44,054 nt of DNA from Cyanobacteria bacterium REEB459 (GTDB taxonomy: Bacteria; Cyanobacteriota; Cyanobacteriia; Phormidesmidales; Phormidesmidaceae): NCBI GenBank assembly GCA_018970085.1, contig JAGWXD010000025.1, forward strand, positions 1 through 44,054, given 5' to 3'. The position numbers and the translations under genes were made by a program. The notes under the pieces are model-generated. The model made no database searches. It worked only from the letters and a program-made list of their open reading frames with translations, and was not told the origin of the DNA. Positions 25,788 through 34,867 of the stretch are shown here, piece by piece (the stretch's first letter is position 1; each line of letters starts with the position of its first letter).

Positions 25788-28769
25788 ATGGTTCAAACTC
25801 CTGCCTCCTTACAGTCGACCCTGGCTCAGCTGGCTCCCTTTGATAGCCTACCGGCATCAGCCCTGAGTCAGTTGTTGCAAACTTCCCAGCCTTTTCGTTA
25901 CCGAGTTGGGCAACCACTGGCTTTGCGAGAGGTGTTAAGCCAGCAAGTGCTGGTTATTCTGGAGGGGCAGGTGCGTTTGCTGGGCCAGGACCCGCGTAAT
26001 CAAAATCCAGTTACCTTGCAGCGGCTACAACGGGGGGATCTGGTAGGGGCAATTAGCCTGGTGCGAGGTCTGCCCTGTGAAACAGCGATCGCCTCTAGCG
26101 AAGTGGTGGCTGTTACCCTGGCCTCCTACAGGTTTTTGGAGTATTTGCGGGATTATCCAGCCTTTGGCCAGGCTATTCGCGATCGCATTTACCTGGCTGA
26201 AGCCTTCGACCTCCTCAGTCAACACGCCAAAGATCAAGCCCTTGACCTGGGCGATCTAAAGGCCAAGGCCCAGCGATTATGCCAGGACTCCACCCTGGTT
26301 ACCCTACCCGAGGGAAGCTGCGATCTAGGCCAGCTGGATTCCCAGCTTACCTGGATTCTCAGCGGCGGTACAGTGCTGAATCTACCGGTGGGTTCAACCC
26401 TATCCCTGGATGAATCGCCCGCAGTCACGGTCTTGAGTCCCCAGGGAGCGCGTTTGCTGGGCCTCACTCCAGCGGTACTGACGGCAACCCTGGCCCCTAT
26501 CACGGCCCCTGTTCTAGCTCCAGTGGTTGAGCCTGAACCCACCCCCGCCCTTGACCTTAGCGCTATTCCCTACGCCAGCGAAGTCCCCCTAACCAGCTCC
26601 TCCCAGCCCTCCGAGCGCAGCCATAGCTACCCCTACGCCCGTGGCCGGGGGCCGGTGGATAACCCCCTGGCCTGCTTTGACATGGTCAGCCAGCACTTTA
26701 AAATGCCCTTCCGCAAGGATGTGATTCGCCGTATTCTGACTAATCAGCAGCAGCGCATGGGTCGCCTATCCCTGGCTGTCTGCGGTTCCCTGGCAGAAAT
26801 GATTGGTCTTAAAACCCAGTTGGTGCAAGTGCCAGCCCAGGCCTTTAATCGTCTGCCAACCCCCTGCCTAATTAGCTGGCAGGAAGGCTTTGCCGTCCTC
26901 TACGAGACTTCGGACCAGGGCTATATGATCGGCGACCCGGAGGTTGGTTTAATTCGCCGTAGCCCTGCTAGTTTTGCAGAAACCTGGGGCGATCGGGGCG
27001 AGGTATTGCTGCTGGAGCCAACCCGGGACACTCCCCAGCAGCGGTTTGGATTGGAATGGTTTTGGCCCTTCATTCAAAAATATCGCTGGGTATTATTAGA
27101 AGTTTTTGTCGCCTCCTTTTTTGTGCAGTTGTTTGGTTTAGCCAATCCCCTGATTATTCAGATCATTATTGATAAGGTGATTGTGCAAAATAGTATCGAC
27201 ACCTTGCAAGTGTTGGGGATCTTGCTGGTGATTGTGGCGGTATTTGAGGCCCTGCTAACCAGTCTGCGCACCTACCTATTTGTTGATACCACCAACCGTA
27301 TCGACATGAGCCTGGGGGCCGAGATCATCGACCACCTGTTTCGCCTACCCCTGCGTTACTTCGATCGCCGACCGGTGGGAGAGCTCTCCAGTCGAATTAA
27401 CGAACTGGAAAATATCCGTCAATTTCTCACGGGCACGGCTCTGACCGTAGTGTTGGATGCGGTGTTTTCCCTGGTGTACATCGTTGTTATGTTCATCTAC
27501 AGCTGGCTCCTGACCCTGGTAGCCCTGGCCACCATTCCCCTATTTGTGGTGCTAACCCTGTTGGTGGCACCGATTGTGCAACGACAACTGCGGGTTAAGG
27601 CCGAACGCAACGCCGCCACCCAGGCCCTTCTGGTGGAGTCGCTGTCAGGGATTCAAACGGTCAAGGCCCAAAATATTGAACTGCGAACTCGCTGGAAGTG
27701 GCAGGAGCGTTATGCCGAGTACGTTAGCGCTGGCTTTAAAAATGTCTTGACCTCCACTACTGCTAACTCCACCAGTAATTTTTTGAATAAGCTCTCAGCC
27801 CTGCTAGTGCTGTGGGTAGGAGCCTATCTGGTACTCAAGGGAGAACTCAGTTTGGGTCAGCTCATAGCCTTTCGCATTATTTCGGGCTACGTCACCGCCC
27901 CTATTCTTCGCCTGGCCCAGCTATGGCAAAACTTCCAGGAGACGGCCCTATCCCTGGAACGCCTGTCTGACATTATTGATCATCCCCAGGAAACCAATGC
28001 TGAGGATGTTAAGCAAATACCCATGCCAGAAATTACCGGCCGGGTTAGCTTTGAGAATGTCGCCTTCCGCTTTGCCGCCAGCGGCCCCATGCAGTTGATT
28101 AATGTTTCTCTGGATTTTTCCCCAGGCAGTTTTGTTGGCATTGTGGGTCAGAGCGGTTCGGGAAAAAGTACCCTGATGAAGCTCCTGCCCCGCCTTTACG
28201 AAGTAGAATCGGGTCGAATTTTAATTGATCAATACGATATTAGTAAGGTTGAGCTCCATTCTCTGCGACAACAGATTGGTATTGTTCCCCAGGATAGTCT
28301 GCTGTTTGAAGGCACCATTCAAGAAAATATTGCCCTGACCAACTCGGGGGCTGAAGCCACTGCCATTATTGAGGCCTCTAAAATTGCTTGCTGCCATGAC
28401 TTCATTATGGAATTGCCCCTGGGTTACAACACCCGTGTTGGAGAGCGAGGCTCTACCCTCTCAGGGGGGCAGCGACAACGCATTGCTATTGCCCGTACTA
28501 TTTTGCAGAATCCTCGCTTGCTGATTCTCGACGAGGCCACCAGCGCCCTTGATTATGATACCGAGCACCAGGTATCGATTAATTTAAGGGGTTGGGCGCA
28601 AAGGCGTACGGTTTTTTTCATTACCCACCGCCTCAATACGATTAAGCATGCCGATCAGATTCTGGTGATGGACCAGGGATCGGTGGTGGAGTTAGGCACC
28701 CATGACGACTTAATGGCGTTGCAGGGCCGTTACTACACCCTTTACCAGCAGCAGTCAGCGATGGTTTAG
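25788..28769 (+). CDS. Type I secretion ABC exporter with cNMP-like and C39-like domains
   Basis: A 993-aa protein from the ATG at 25788. The longer frame reaches into the tRNA and is spurious. Domains: Crp-like cyclic-nucleotide fold (~15-135) with a second partial copy (~170-235); Pro-rich linker; C39-like domain (~285-410); six-helix exporter domain (~425-720); ATPase (~755-985) with [17 protein letters not shown] and LLILDEATSALD. In the C39 domain the catalytic Cys position is Asn292 (DNPLACF) and the His position is Gly367, so protease activity should be absent, as in HlyB. It pairs with the HlyD-type gene downstream to secrete a protein substrate not seen here. Confidence 0.92.
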   Translation: MVQTPASLQSTLAQLAPFDSLPASALSQLLQTSQPFRYRVGQPLALREVLSQQVLVILEGQVRLLGQDPRNQNPVTLQRLQRGDLVGAISLVRGLPCETAIASSEVVAVTLASYRFLEYLRDYPAFGQAIRDRIYLAEAFDLLSQHAKDQALDLGDLKAKAQRLCQDSTLVTLPEGSCDLGQLDSQLTWILSGGTVLNLPVGSTLSLDESPAVTVLSPQGARLLGLTPAVLTATLAPITAPVLAPVVEPEPTPALDLSAIPYASEVPLTSSSQPSERSHSYPYARGRGPVDNPLACFDMVSQHFKMPFRKDVIRRILTNQQQRMGRLSLAVCGSLAEMIGLKTQLVQVPAQAFNRLPTPCLISWQEGFAVLYETSDQGYMIGDPEVGLIRRSPASFAETWGDRGEVLLLEPTRDTPQQRFGLEWFWPFIQKYRWVLLEVFVASFFVQLFGLANPLIIQIIIDKVIVQNSIDTLQVLGILLVIVAVFEALLTSLRTYLFVDTTNRIDMSLGAEIIDHLFRLPLRYFDRRPVGELSSRINELENIRQFLTGTALTVVLDAVFSLVYIVVMFIYSWLLTLVALATIPLFVVLTLLVAPIVQRQLRVKAERNAATQALLVESLSGIQTVKAQNIELRTRWKWQERYAEYVSAGFKNVLTSTTANSTSNFLNKLSALLVLWVGAYLVLKGELSLGQLIAFRIISGYVTAPILRLAQLWQNFQETALSLERLSDIIDHPQETNAEDVKQIPMPEITGRVSFENVAFRFAASGPMQLINVSLDFSPGSFVGIVGQSGSGKSTLMKLLPRLYEVESGRILIDQYDISKVELHSLRQQIGIVPQDSLLFEGTIQENIALTNSGAEATAIIEASKIACCHDFIMELPLGYNTRVGERGSTLSGGQRQRIAIARTILQNPRLLILDEATSALDYDTEHQVSINLRGWAQRRTVFFITHRLNTIKHADQILVMDQGSVVELGTHDDLMALQGRYYTLYQQQSAMV

Positions 28770-28829
28770 GGGGGCTTCTAGTGCCCCATCTCCCAGACCT
28801 TTAGAGTTACTCTTCCCTGGATTGATCCT

Positions 28830-30341
28830 ATGGTGACCACCTCCTCTACCCAACCCTCCCCCAGTTCTGACGATGTGACCATGTCAACCGAGGCTTCTCG
28901 CCCAGGGGAGGATTTTGATAAGCCGATTATCTTGCGGCAGGCTTCCCATTGGTCGCGGGCCCTGGTGTGGAGCATTGTTGGAGTGACGGTTATCACCGTC
29001 GCCTGGTCGTGCCTGGCCAAGTTTGAAGAAGCGGTGCCAGCCCGAGGCAAACTGGAGCCGAAGGGGTTAGTGCAGCCGGTACAGGCCCCTGTTGGAGGGG
29101 TGGTACAGCAGGTTTTTGTCAAAGAAGGACAGGCTGTTCAGGCGGGCGATCGCCTGATTAGCCTCGATCCCCAGGCGACCCAGGCCCAACTGGCGGCCCT
29201 GGACAGTATCCGCCGTAAATTAACCCAGGAAAATACGTTCTATCGGTCCCAACTAGCCAACCAGGACCCGATCAAAATACCGATCGATATCGCCCCCGAT
29301 ATCATTCAACTGACCAGTAACCGGGCTGCGCTGGTGGCAGAAAACGCTCTTTATCGGGCCCAACTGGGAGGGGACCGGGCTGCGGTGACCCGGCTTTCTA
29401 CTCCCCAGCGAGATCGCCTGGCGGCGGCTAGCCAGGAACTCACCTCTCGCCTCAGTATTGCCAGCCTGGAGGTGAATCAGCTAGATCGCCAGTTGGCCCA
29501 AACCCGGGTACAGCGGGCTAATGCTCGAGAGGCCCTGGAGGTTAACCAGGATATTCTAGAGCGGATCGGTCCCCTGGCCGATCGGGGGGCGATTGGTCAG
29601 ATTCCTTACCTGCAGCAAAAGCAGGAGGTCAATAACCGCCGGACGGAGTTTAACCGACTGGCTCAAGAGGAGCAGCGCCTGCAATTAGCCATTGCCCAGG
29701 CCCAGGAGAAATTCCATAACACCCAGATTGCCTCCCAGGACGATCTGCAAAAGCGCATCGGTGCCAACACCAATGAAATTGCCACCATCGACAGCCAGAT
29801 TACTAAAACCATGCTGGAAAATGAAAAACGGTTGCAGGAGTTGGATAGCCAGATCACAGAGCTGCGGCAAAAACTCCAATATCAAGAACTGAAGGCCCCG
29901 GTCAGCGGTACCGTGTTTAACCTGAAGGCCAACCAGCCTGGCTATGTGGCTAACTCCACCGAACCGATTATGGAAATTGTGCCCACCGATGCTCTGGTCG
30001 CCAGGGTCTTTATTACTAATCGTGATATCGGCTTTGTGCAGGAAGGCATGCAGGTGGATGTTCGCATTGATTCCTTTCCCTACAGTGAATTTGGAGATGT
30101 TAAAGGGGTTCTGACCCACATCGGTTCCGATGCTCTGCCTCCCGACCAGATCAATCCCCAGTACCGCTTCCCCGCCGATGTTACCCTGGACCAGCAGGCG
30201 ATTACGGTGCAGGGACGATCGATCAAGCTCCAGTCTGGTATGTCCCTAAGCGCTAACATTAGAACCCGGCCCAAGCGAGTCATCATGATCTTTATTGATT
30301 TGTTCAACCGTAAAATCGATAGCCTAAAGACAGCTGTTTAA
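28830..30341 (+). CDS. HlyD-family type I secretion membrane fusion protein
   Basis: A 503-aa adaptor linking the inner-membrane exporter to an outer-membrane TolC-type channel. One transmembrane helix (about residues 47-65) follows a short cytoplasmic N-terminus. The split lipoyl/barrel-sandwich motif (PARGKLEPKGLVQPVQAPVG ... LKAPVSGTVFNLKANQPGYV) brackets a long coiled coil (~120-345). The C-terminal beta-barrel domain ends with FIDLFNRKIDSLKTAV. It lies 60 bp after the ABC exporter gene. No tolC is present in the window. Confidence 0.93.
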   Translation: MVTTSSTQPSPSSDDVTMSTEASRPGEDFDKPIILRQASHWSRALVWSIVGVTVITVAWSCLAKFEEAVPARGKLEPKGLVQPVQAPVGGVVQQVFVKEGQAVQAGDRLISLDPQATQAQLAALDSIRRKLTQENTFYRSQLANQDPIKIPIDIAPDIIQLTSNRAALVAENALYRAQLGGDRAAVTRLSTPQRDRLAAASQELTSRLSIASLEVNQLDRQLAQTRVQRANAREALEVNQDILERIGPLADRGAIGQIPYLQQKQEVNNRRTEFNRLAQEEQRLQLAIAQAQEKFHNTQIASQDDLQKRIGANTNEIATIDSQITKTMLENEKRLQELDSQITELRQKLQYQELKAPVSGTVFNLKANQPGYVANSTEPIMEIVPTDALVARVFITNRDIGFVQEGMQVDVRIDSFPYSEFGDVKGVLTHIGSDALPPDQINPQYRFPADVTLDQQAITVQGRSIKLQSGMSLSANIRTRPKRVIMIFIDLFNRKIDSLKTAV

Positions 30342-30353
30342 GTTCCTGTATCC

Positions 30354-30956
30354 ATGCCCCATCCCTTTCGAGTTGGCGTAGCTGGACCGGTAGGGTCTGG
30401 CAAAACCGCCCTGGTGGACCATCTTTGTAAGGGTTTGCGCGATCGCTATTCCCTTGCTGTCGTCACCAACGACATCTACACCCAGGAAGATGCCCAGTTT
30501 CTGGTGCGCAGTCAAGCCCTCAGTCCCGATCGCATTATCGGAGTCGAAACTGGAGGTTGCCCCCACACAGCGATTCGAGAAGATGCCTCGATGAATCTGG
30601 TGGCAATTGAAACCCTGGAAGCCCGGTTTGATCCTCTAGATTTTGTCTTTGTAGAGAGTGGCGGTGACAATCTGGCCTCCACCTTTAGCCCCGAGTTAGT
30701 CGATCTCACCCTCTATGTCATTGATGTTGCTGCAGGGGATAAGATTCCTCGCAAAGGGGGGCCCGGGATCACTAAATCTGATTTTTTGGTGATTAATAAA
30801 ATCGACCTGGCGCCCCTGGTGGGAGCTAATCTGGCGGTGATGGATGATGACGCTCGCAAAATGAGGGGCGATCGGCCCTTTGGCTTTACCAACCTGAAAA
30901 CCCAGGAGGGGTTGACCGCCGTCATCGACTTTATCTGCTACCATGGCAGGCCCTAG
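30354..30956 (+). CDS. ureG: Urease accessory GTPase UreG
   Basis: A 200-aa SIMIBI-class GTPase that delivers nickel to urease with UreD, UreF and UreE. The P-loop GPVGSGKT is at residues 11-18. [11 protein letters not shown], the metal-binding CPH in [25 protein letters not shown] and the guanine-specificity NKID are all intact. The gene begins 12 nt after the HlyD-type gene, suggesting shared transcription, although no functional link is known. urtA lies downstream. Other ure genes are not in the window. Confidence 0.97.
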   Translation: MPHPFRVGVAGPVGSGKTALVDHLCKGLRDRYSLAVVTNDIYTQEDAQFLVRSQALSPDRIIGVETGGCPHTAIREDASMNLVAIETLEARFDPLDFVFVESGGDNLASTFSPELVDLTLYVIDVAAGDKIPRKGGPGITKSDFLVINKIDLAPLVGANLAVMDDDARKMRGDRPFGFTNLKTQEGLTAVIDFICYHGRP

Positions 30957-31012
30957 CGCCGACCCTTGCATCTGGGGCAACTGGGGACAGAAAGGGAAAA
31001 ACAGGGGAAACT

Positions 31013-31054
31013 GTAGCATAAGATACATTTAGGCTGCCACACAACCTCTAATAT
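31013..31054 (+). promoter_or_regulatory. NtcA-activated promoter of urtA
   Basis: GTA-N8-TAC (31013-31026), the palindromic NtcA consensus, is followed after exactly 22 bp by a -10 box TAATAT (31049-31054). This is the class II arrangement by which the nitrogen regulator NtcA activates cyanobacterial genes under nitrogen limitation. It lies 92 bp upstream of the urtA start. Confidence 0.9.
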
Positions 31055-31145
31055 CCTCTCTGGAGGTTTAGTGAATTCTGTGGTTGGCGAATTTCGCCAT
31101 TTTTCGGCAAATTACCTCATTTTATTGAGTCAGGAGCGAGCTTGA

Positions 31146-32438
31146 ATGGTAACTCGATTTAATCGACGCAAATTCTTGGTTTACGGGTCTGCGACCTTAG
31201 GAACCTCTATGCTATTAAAGGCCTGTAGTAGTCCAACGACGACTACCACCGGCGGCGCAGATAAGGCAGCCAGTGGTGGTGATACCGTTAAAGTCGGTAT
31301 TCTCCATTCCCTCAGTGGCACCATGGCCATTAGTGAAACTACCGTAGTCGATGCTGAGCTGCTAGCTATCAAAGAGATCAACGCAGCTGGTGGCGTACTG
31401 GGTAAGAAAATCGAACCCATCAAGGAAGATGGGGCATCCGATTGGCCCACCTTTGCTGAGAAAGCTGGCAAGCTGATTGACCAGGATAAGGTGGCCACCA
31501 TCTTTGGTTGCTGGACCTCTGCTAGTCGTAAGGCTGTGCTCCCTGTGTTTGAATCTAAGAACCACATGCTGTGGTATCCGGTGCAATACGAAGGTCAAGA
31601 ATGTTCTAAGAATATTTTTTACACCGGAGCTGCTCCTAACCAGCAGATTGAGCCGGCCGTCGATTGGTTGCTCAAGAATAAAGGCAAGGAATTCTTCCTG
31701 GTAGGTTCTGATTACGTCTTCCCCCGTACTGCCAACACCATTATCAAGGAGCAGTTAAAGGCCAAGGGCGGCAAAACCGTTGGAGAAGACTATCTACCCC
31801 TGGGCAACACCGAGGTTACCCCCATCATCACCAAAATTAAGGCAGCTCTACCCAAGGGTGGGGTGATTTTCAATAGCCTCAACGGTGATAGCAACGTGGC
31901 CTTCTTCAAGCAGTTGCAGGGGGCTGGTTTGACCCCTGATAAGTATCCCACCATGTCGGTGAGTATTGCTGAAGAAGAAGTGCGTCAGATTGGTAAGGAC
32001 TTTTTGAAGGGTCACTTCGCTTCCTGGAACTATTTCCAAACCGTAGAAACTCCCGAAAACAAAAAGTGGGTCAAGGACTTCAAGGCTGAATACGGCGCTG
32101 ATCGGGTTACCAATGACCCCATGGAAGCTGCTTATATCATGGTTTACCTCTGGAAACAGGCCGTAGAAAAAGCCGGCACTTTTGATCTGGAGCCTGTGCG
32201 GGCTGCTGCTATTGGTCAGTCCTTTGCGGCCCCAGAGGGTCCGGTGAAGATGTTCCCCAACCACCATATCTCTAAGACTGTCCGTATTGGTAAGGTTAGA
32301 GATGACGGTCTGTTCGATATCGTTGAGGCCACCCCTGGCCCCGTCAACCCCCAACCCTGGAACCAGTATGTTCCAGATACTAAGGGCTACGCTTGCGACT
32401 GGTCTGATCCCGCTAAGGGCGGCAAATACAAGATCTAG
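31146..32438 (+). CDS. urtA: Urea ABC transporter substrate-binding lipoprotein
   Basis: A 430-aa periplasmic binding protein of the Leu/amide type that captures urea for the UrtBCDE transporter. The leader has a twin-arginine motif (RRKFLVYGS) and a lipobox ending LLKAC, so it is probably a Tat-exported lipoprotein. A Ser/Thr/Gly linker follows. The mature part starts [17 protein letters not shown], with [23 protein letters not shown] and the later [14 protein letters not shown], typical of UrtA. AGGAG lies 9 nt before the ATG. urtBCDE do not follow; the next gene is convergent. Confidence 0.96.
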   Translation: MVTRFNRRKFLVYGSATLGTSMLLKACSSPTTTTTGGADKAASGGDTVKVGILHSLSGTMAISETTVVDAELLAIKEINAAGGVLGKKIEPIKEDGASDWPTFAEKAGKLIDQDKVATIFGCWTSASRKAVLPVFESKNHMLWYPVQYEGQECSKNIFYTGAAPNQQIEPAVDWLLKNKGKEFFLVGSDYVFPRTANTIIKEQLKAKGGKTVGEDYLPLGNTEVTPIITKIKAALPKGGVIFNSLNGDSNVAFFKQLQGAGLTPDKYPTMSVSIAEEEVRQIGKDFLKGHFASWNYFQTVETPENKKWVKDFKAEYGADRVTNDPMEAAYIMVYLWKQAVEKAGTFDLEPVRAAAIGQSFAAPEGPVKMFPNHHISKTVRIGKVRDDGLFDIVEATPGPVNPQPWNQYVPDTKGYACDWSDPAKGGKYKI

Positions 32439-32446
32439 GTTGACCT

Positions 32447-32473
32447 CTGGGGGCTGCTCCAGGCAGTCCCCAG
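32447..32473 (+). terminator. Hairpin after urtA
   Basis: CTGGGGGCTGC-TCCAG-GCAGTCCCCAG gives an 11-bp stem with one G-U pair, 8 bp after the urtA stop. The T-tract is short. It probably acts with the second hairpin at 32489-32509. Confidence 0.65.
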
Positions 32474-32488
32474 GGATCATTCTTAGGG

Positions 32489-32509
32489 CGGGCACTCCTA
32501 GGGTGCTCG
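32489..32509 (+). terminator. Second hairpin/terminator after urtA
   Basis: CGGGCACTC-CTA-GGGTGCTCG forms a 9-bp stem with G-U pairs and is followed by CTTTGCTTT. It lies between convergent urtA and the histidine-kinase-like gene. Confidence 0.6.
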
Positions 32510-32549
32510 CTTTGCTTTAAATAAAGCTTTAAGGCATAGTTTGGAGCCC

Positions 32550-33308
32550 TTACCCCTGTCTGGGTAGCTGTAACACAATAGTTGTGGCCCCGCCGGTTTC
32601 TATCTCCTCTAACTGCAGGTCGATCCCTAGGGGAACGGCCATACGGGCCACCAGCTGGTAGTAAAAACTGGCGGAGAAGTCCGTTGGGGCCGTTGTCTTC
32701 GATGCTAGGGACCCTTGCCAAGCGGTCAAGGGGAGATCGCACCGGATCTGGATCACCGCCAGCTCAGTATTCTGGTGGTCTAGGGTCAGCTGTAGATGTT
32801 CACTACCGGCCGCTAAAGCCCCTTCAATCACTAAAATCAACAACTGCTGCAGCCACGACCAATCTCCATAGACCAGAACCTCGGCGTCGGCTCCTAGTAC
32901 ACCCAATCGGCAGTAGCGGTTGGTGCATTTTAACGTCGTCAGTTGCTCTACCTCAGCCATGAGTAGACCCAAATCCATAGGTTTGCACTGGGGCTCAAGG
33001 GCGCCGATTTCCAGTTTAGATAGGCGAATTAACAGATCCAGGTGATGCAGCACCCTGGTCATGGCTTGATTTGCCTGGGCGATAAACTCCCGCTCCTCCT
33101 CTGGGCTTTCGCACAGGTCTTCTAGAATCAGCTGGTGCAGACTGAGAATCTGGCTAATAGGAGCCCGTAGTTCGTGGGAGGCAGTGCCCAGAAAACCAGC
33201 TAGAAAGCGTCCCTGCTGAGCCAGGCGATCGCAGGCCAGTTGCAGGACCTGCATATCGACCTGCTGGGCAGAGGGCTCTGCGCCCTGAGATGGTGAAGGT
33301 TCTGTCAT
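32550..33308 (-). CDS. Histidine-kinase-like protein with degenerate ATPase domain
   Basis: A 252-aa protein with a clear HisKA dimerisation box, GTASHELRAPISQIL, His at residue 45. The C-terminal half (~125-250) has the size of an HATPase domain, but the N-box lacks its Asn (LLILVIEGALAAGSEH) and the DxGxG and GxG boxes are not visible. It has no membrane segment or input domain. It may be a phospho-accepting or binding protein and not a working kinase. Its ATG overlaps the tsaC stop (ATGA, 4 bp), so translation is coupled. Confidence 0.8.
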   Translation of the reverse strand: MTEPSPSQGAEPSAQQVDMQVLQLACDRLAQQGRFLAGFLGTASHELRAPISQILSLHQLILEDLCESPEEEREFIAQANQAMTRVLHHLDLLIRLSKLEIGALEPQCKPMDLGLLMAEVEQLTTLKCTNRYCRLGVLGADAEVLVYGDWSWLQQLLILVIEGALAAGSEHLQLTLDHQNTELAVIQIRCDLPLTAWQGSLASKTTAPTDFSASFYYQLVARMAVPLGIDLQLEEIETGGATTIVLQLPRQG

Positions 33309-33940
33309 GGCCCCAGCTCTAACTCAATGGATCCCTGCCGTAAAACCTGCCAGGCCTGGTTTTGCCAGGCGATCACAGTGGAGGGCTGGCCCGAACCCTG
33401 GGGCCGGTCCAGCGCCGGTGGGGTACTTCCCCATTGGGCGTAGATCTCGGTAATGGCCTTCTGGCTCAGGGTGCTTACCTGGGGAAACTGGGCTTGAATA
33501 TCGGCCATGGTTTGCAGGGGTGGGCTACCCGATAGATTAACGCTGGTAGTAGCCAAGGGACCGCTACGCTGCAGAATATAACGAGCCAGGGGATGGGCCG
33601 GTACCCGTAGGCCCAGACTCCCTGTAGCCAGGGGGTTCATGGCACCAGGCAGGAGATCGCTGGTGGGTAGTACCAGGGTCAGGGCCCCTGGCCAGTACCG
33701 CTGAGCCATCCCTTGCCAGACGGCTAGCTCGGCTGCCTCTCCGGCCACGTAGGGCAGTAATGGCTCCAGACTGGCCGCCATCAGAATCAGGGGTTTAGCG
33801 CTACTGCGCTGCTTCAGATGGTAGATGAGATCGCTGGCATCGGGGTAGGCAGCTAGGGCCGGTACCGTATCGGTGGGAAAGCTGACCAACTCCCCCGCCC
33901 TCAGGGCTGCCAGATAACTGGATACATCTACTTGAACCAT
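33305..33940 (-). CDS. tsaC: L-threonylcarbamoyladenylate synthase (Sua5/YrdC/TsaC family)
   Basis: About 211 aa from the ATG at 33940 (MVQVDVSSYLAALRAGE). ATGs at 33964 and 33970 would add up to 10 residues. The enzyme makes threonylcarbamoyl-AMP from Thr, bicarbonate and ATP for the t6A modification of ANN-decoding tRNAs. Visible motifs are VSFPTDTVPALAA, the KxR-like LKQRSSAKPL, WPGALTLVLP, GSLGLRVPAHPLARYIL and TTSVNLSGSPP. It is followed, with a 4-bp overlap, by the kinase-like gene. Confidence 0.92.
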   Translation of the reverse strand: MVQVDVSSYLAALRAGELVSFPTDTVPALAAYPDASDLIYHLKQRSSAKPLILMAASLEPLLPYVAGEAAELAVWQGMAQRYWPGALTLVLPTSDLLPGAMNPLATGSLGLRVPAHPLARYILQRSGPLATTSVNLSGSPPLQTMADIQAQFPQVSTLSQKAITEIYAQWGSTPPALDRPQGSGQPSTVIAWQNQAWQVLRQGSIELELGP

Positions 33941-34027
33941 CGACCTTACTCCTATCAGCTCCATCAGCATACCCCGGTAGCCTGCTCCCCTATCAATCCC
34001 TAGTTTCCGTGGCCCCTGTCTGGAGTT

Positions 34028-34798
34028 TCAGGGGTTTTGCACCCTCCCGGCAGCATCGGAGGCAGCGCCTTGTTGCAACTGTCCCAGACGAATAGTGTCC
34101 AAACTGACATGACAGCTGATCTGATCTGGGGAAGAACCAGCCAGGCAGGCATATAGCCCCACCAGGTTGGCGGTATAGCCATTACTTTCAAATAGCCGCA
34201 GCTGGTAGCCAAACTGCTGAGCTGCATCACCAAAGCCACGTAGAACCCCATAGTGTTCTGACAAGGTTAAGCCTCCCCAGATCTGGGAATTGACCATCAG
34301 ATCCATTACCTGCACCGGGCTACTTTGCAGCCGGTAGGTCACCCAGGCATCAACCAGGGCATACCCCCCGAGCTGGACTGGAATTGAATCCTGGTTCCAC
34401 CAGAGACTGGGCCAGGTCGTGCCAGCCGGCGACGGAGAACTGTGTCTGGCGATGGAGTTTGGGTCTACCAGGCGGCGAAACCGATCGGCATCCGATCTAC
34501 TATCGGTTGGTAGGAGTAACAACCGACAAAGCTCTGGTAATCCCTGCTCGGGTGCATCCGTAAAAGAACCGTGTAGGAGATGGGGCTGACAACAGGCCAC
34601 CTTACCCTGGGTAGAGTCATCGATGGTCAGGCTGGGGTCGACCCCCAGGCAACTCTGGCTACCGCTAGCCGAGATCGCCCGGCTGGGGCAATAGAGGGCT
34701 GGGCCCAGGCAAACAACCAGGCAAACTAACCGCTGCCAGTTCCGGTCTGATCGCCCCCCCGCAGGAGAAAATAACGGATTGGTGTTTAACATCGGCAT
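34028..34798 (-). CDS. Secreted hypothetical protein, Cys-containing
   Basis: About 256 aa from the ATG at 34798 (an ATG at 34792 is equally good). A hydrophobic stretch at about residues 24-40 (LVCLVVCLGPALYCPSRA) preceded by Arg looks like an export signal. The mature part has several Cys residues (for example KVACCQPHLLHG, ELCRLLLLP, LYACLAGS and ISCHVS) that could form disulfides, and a C-terminal block NSQIWGGLTLSEHYGVLRGF. I do not recognise a family. It lies 63 bp after the radical SAM gene on the same strand. Confidence 0.7.
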   Translation of the reverse strand: MPMLNTNPLFSPAGGRSDRNWQRLVCLVVCLGPALYCPSRAISASGSQSCLGVDPSLTIDDSTQGKVACCQPHLLHGSFTDAPEQGLPELCRLLLLPTDSRSDADRFRRLVDPNSIARHSSPSPAGTTWPSLWWNQDSIPVQLGGYALVDAWVTYRLQSSPVQVMDLMVNSQIWGGLTLSEHYGVLRGFGDAAQQFGYQLRLFESNGYTANLVGLYACLAGSSPDQISCHVSLDTIRLGQLQQGAASDAAGRVQNP

Positions 34799-34867
34799 AG
34801 TCAAACTCTGATCTATCTAGATGGTAACTCCGCCCCTGGGGTAATTGCCTATGGCCCCTACCTGCCC

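Noticed and set aside
30696-31028. 110-codon minus-strand frame over the ureG end and NtcA site
   Set aside because: It is antisense to ureG and covers a clear promoter element.
31848-32495. 215-codon frame antisense to urtA
   Set aside because: urtA on the plus strand matches its family end to end. The antisense frame has no recognisable domain.
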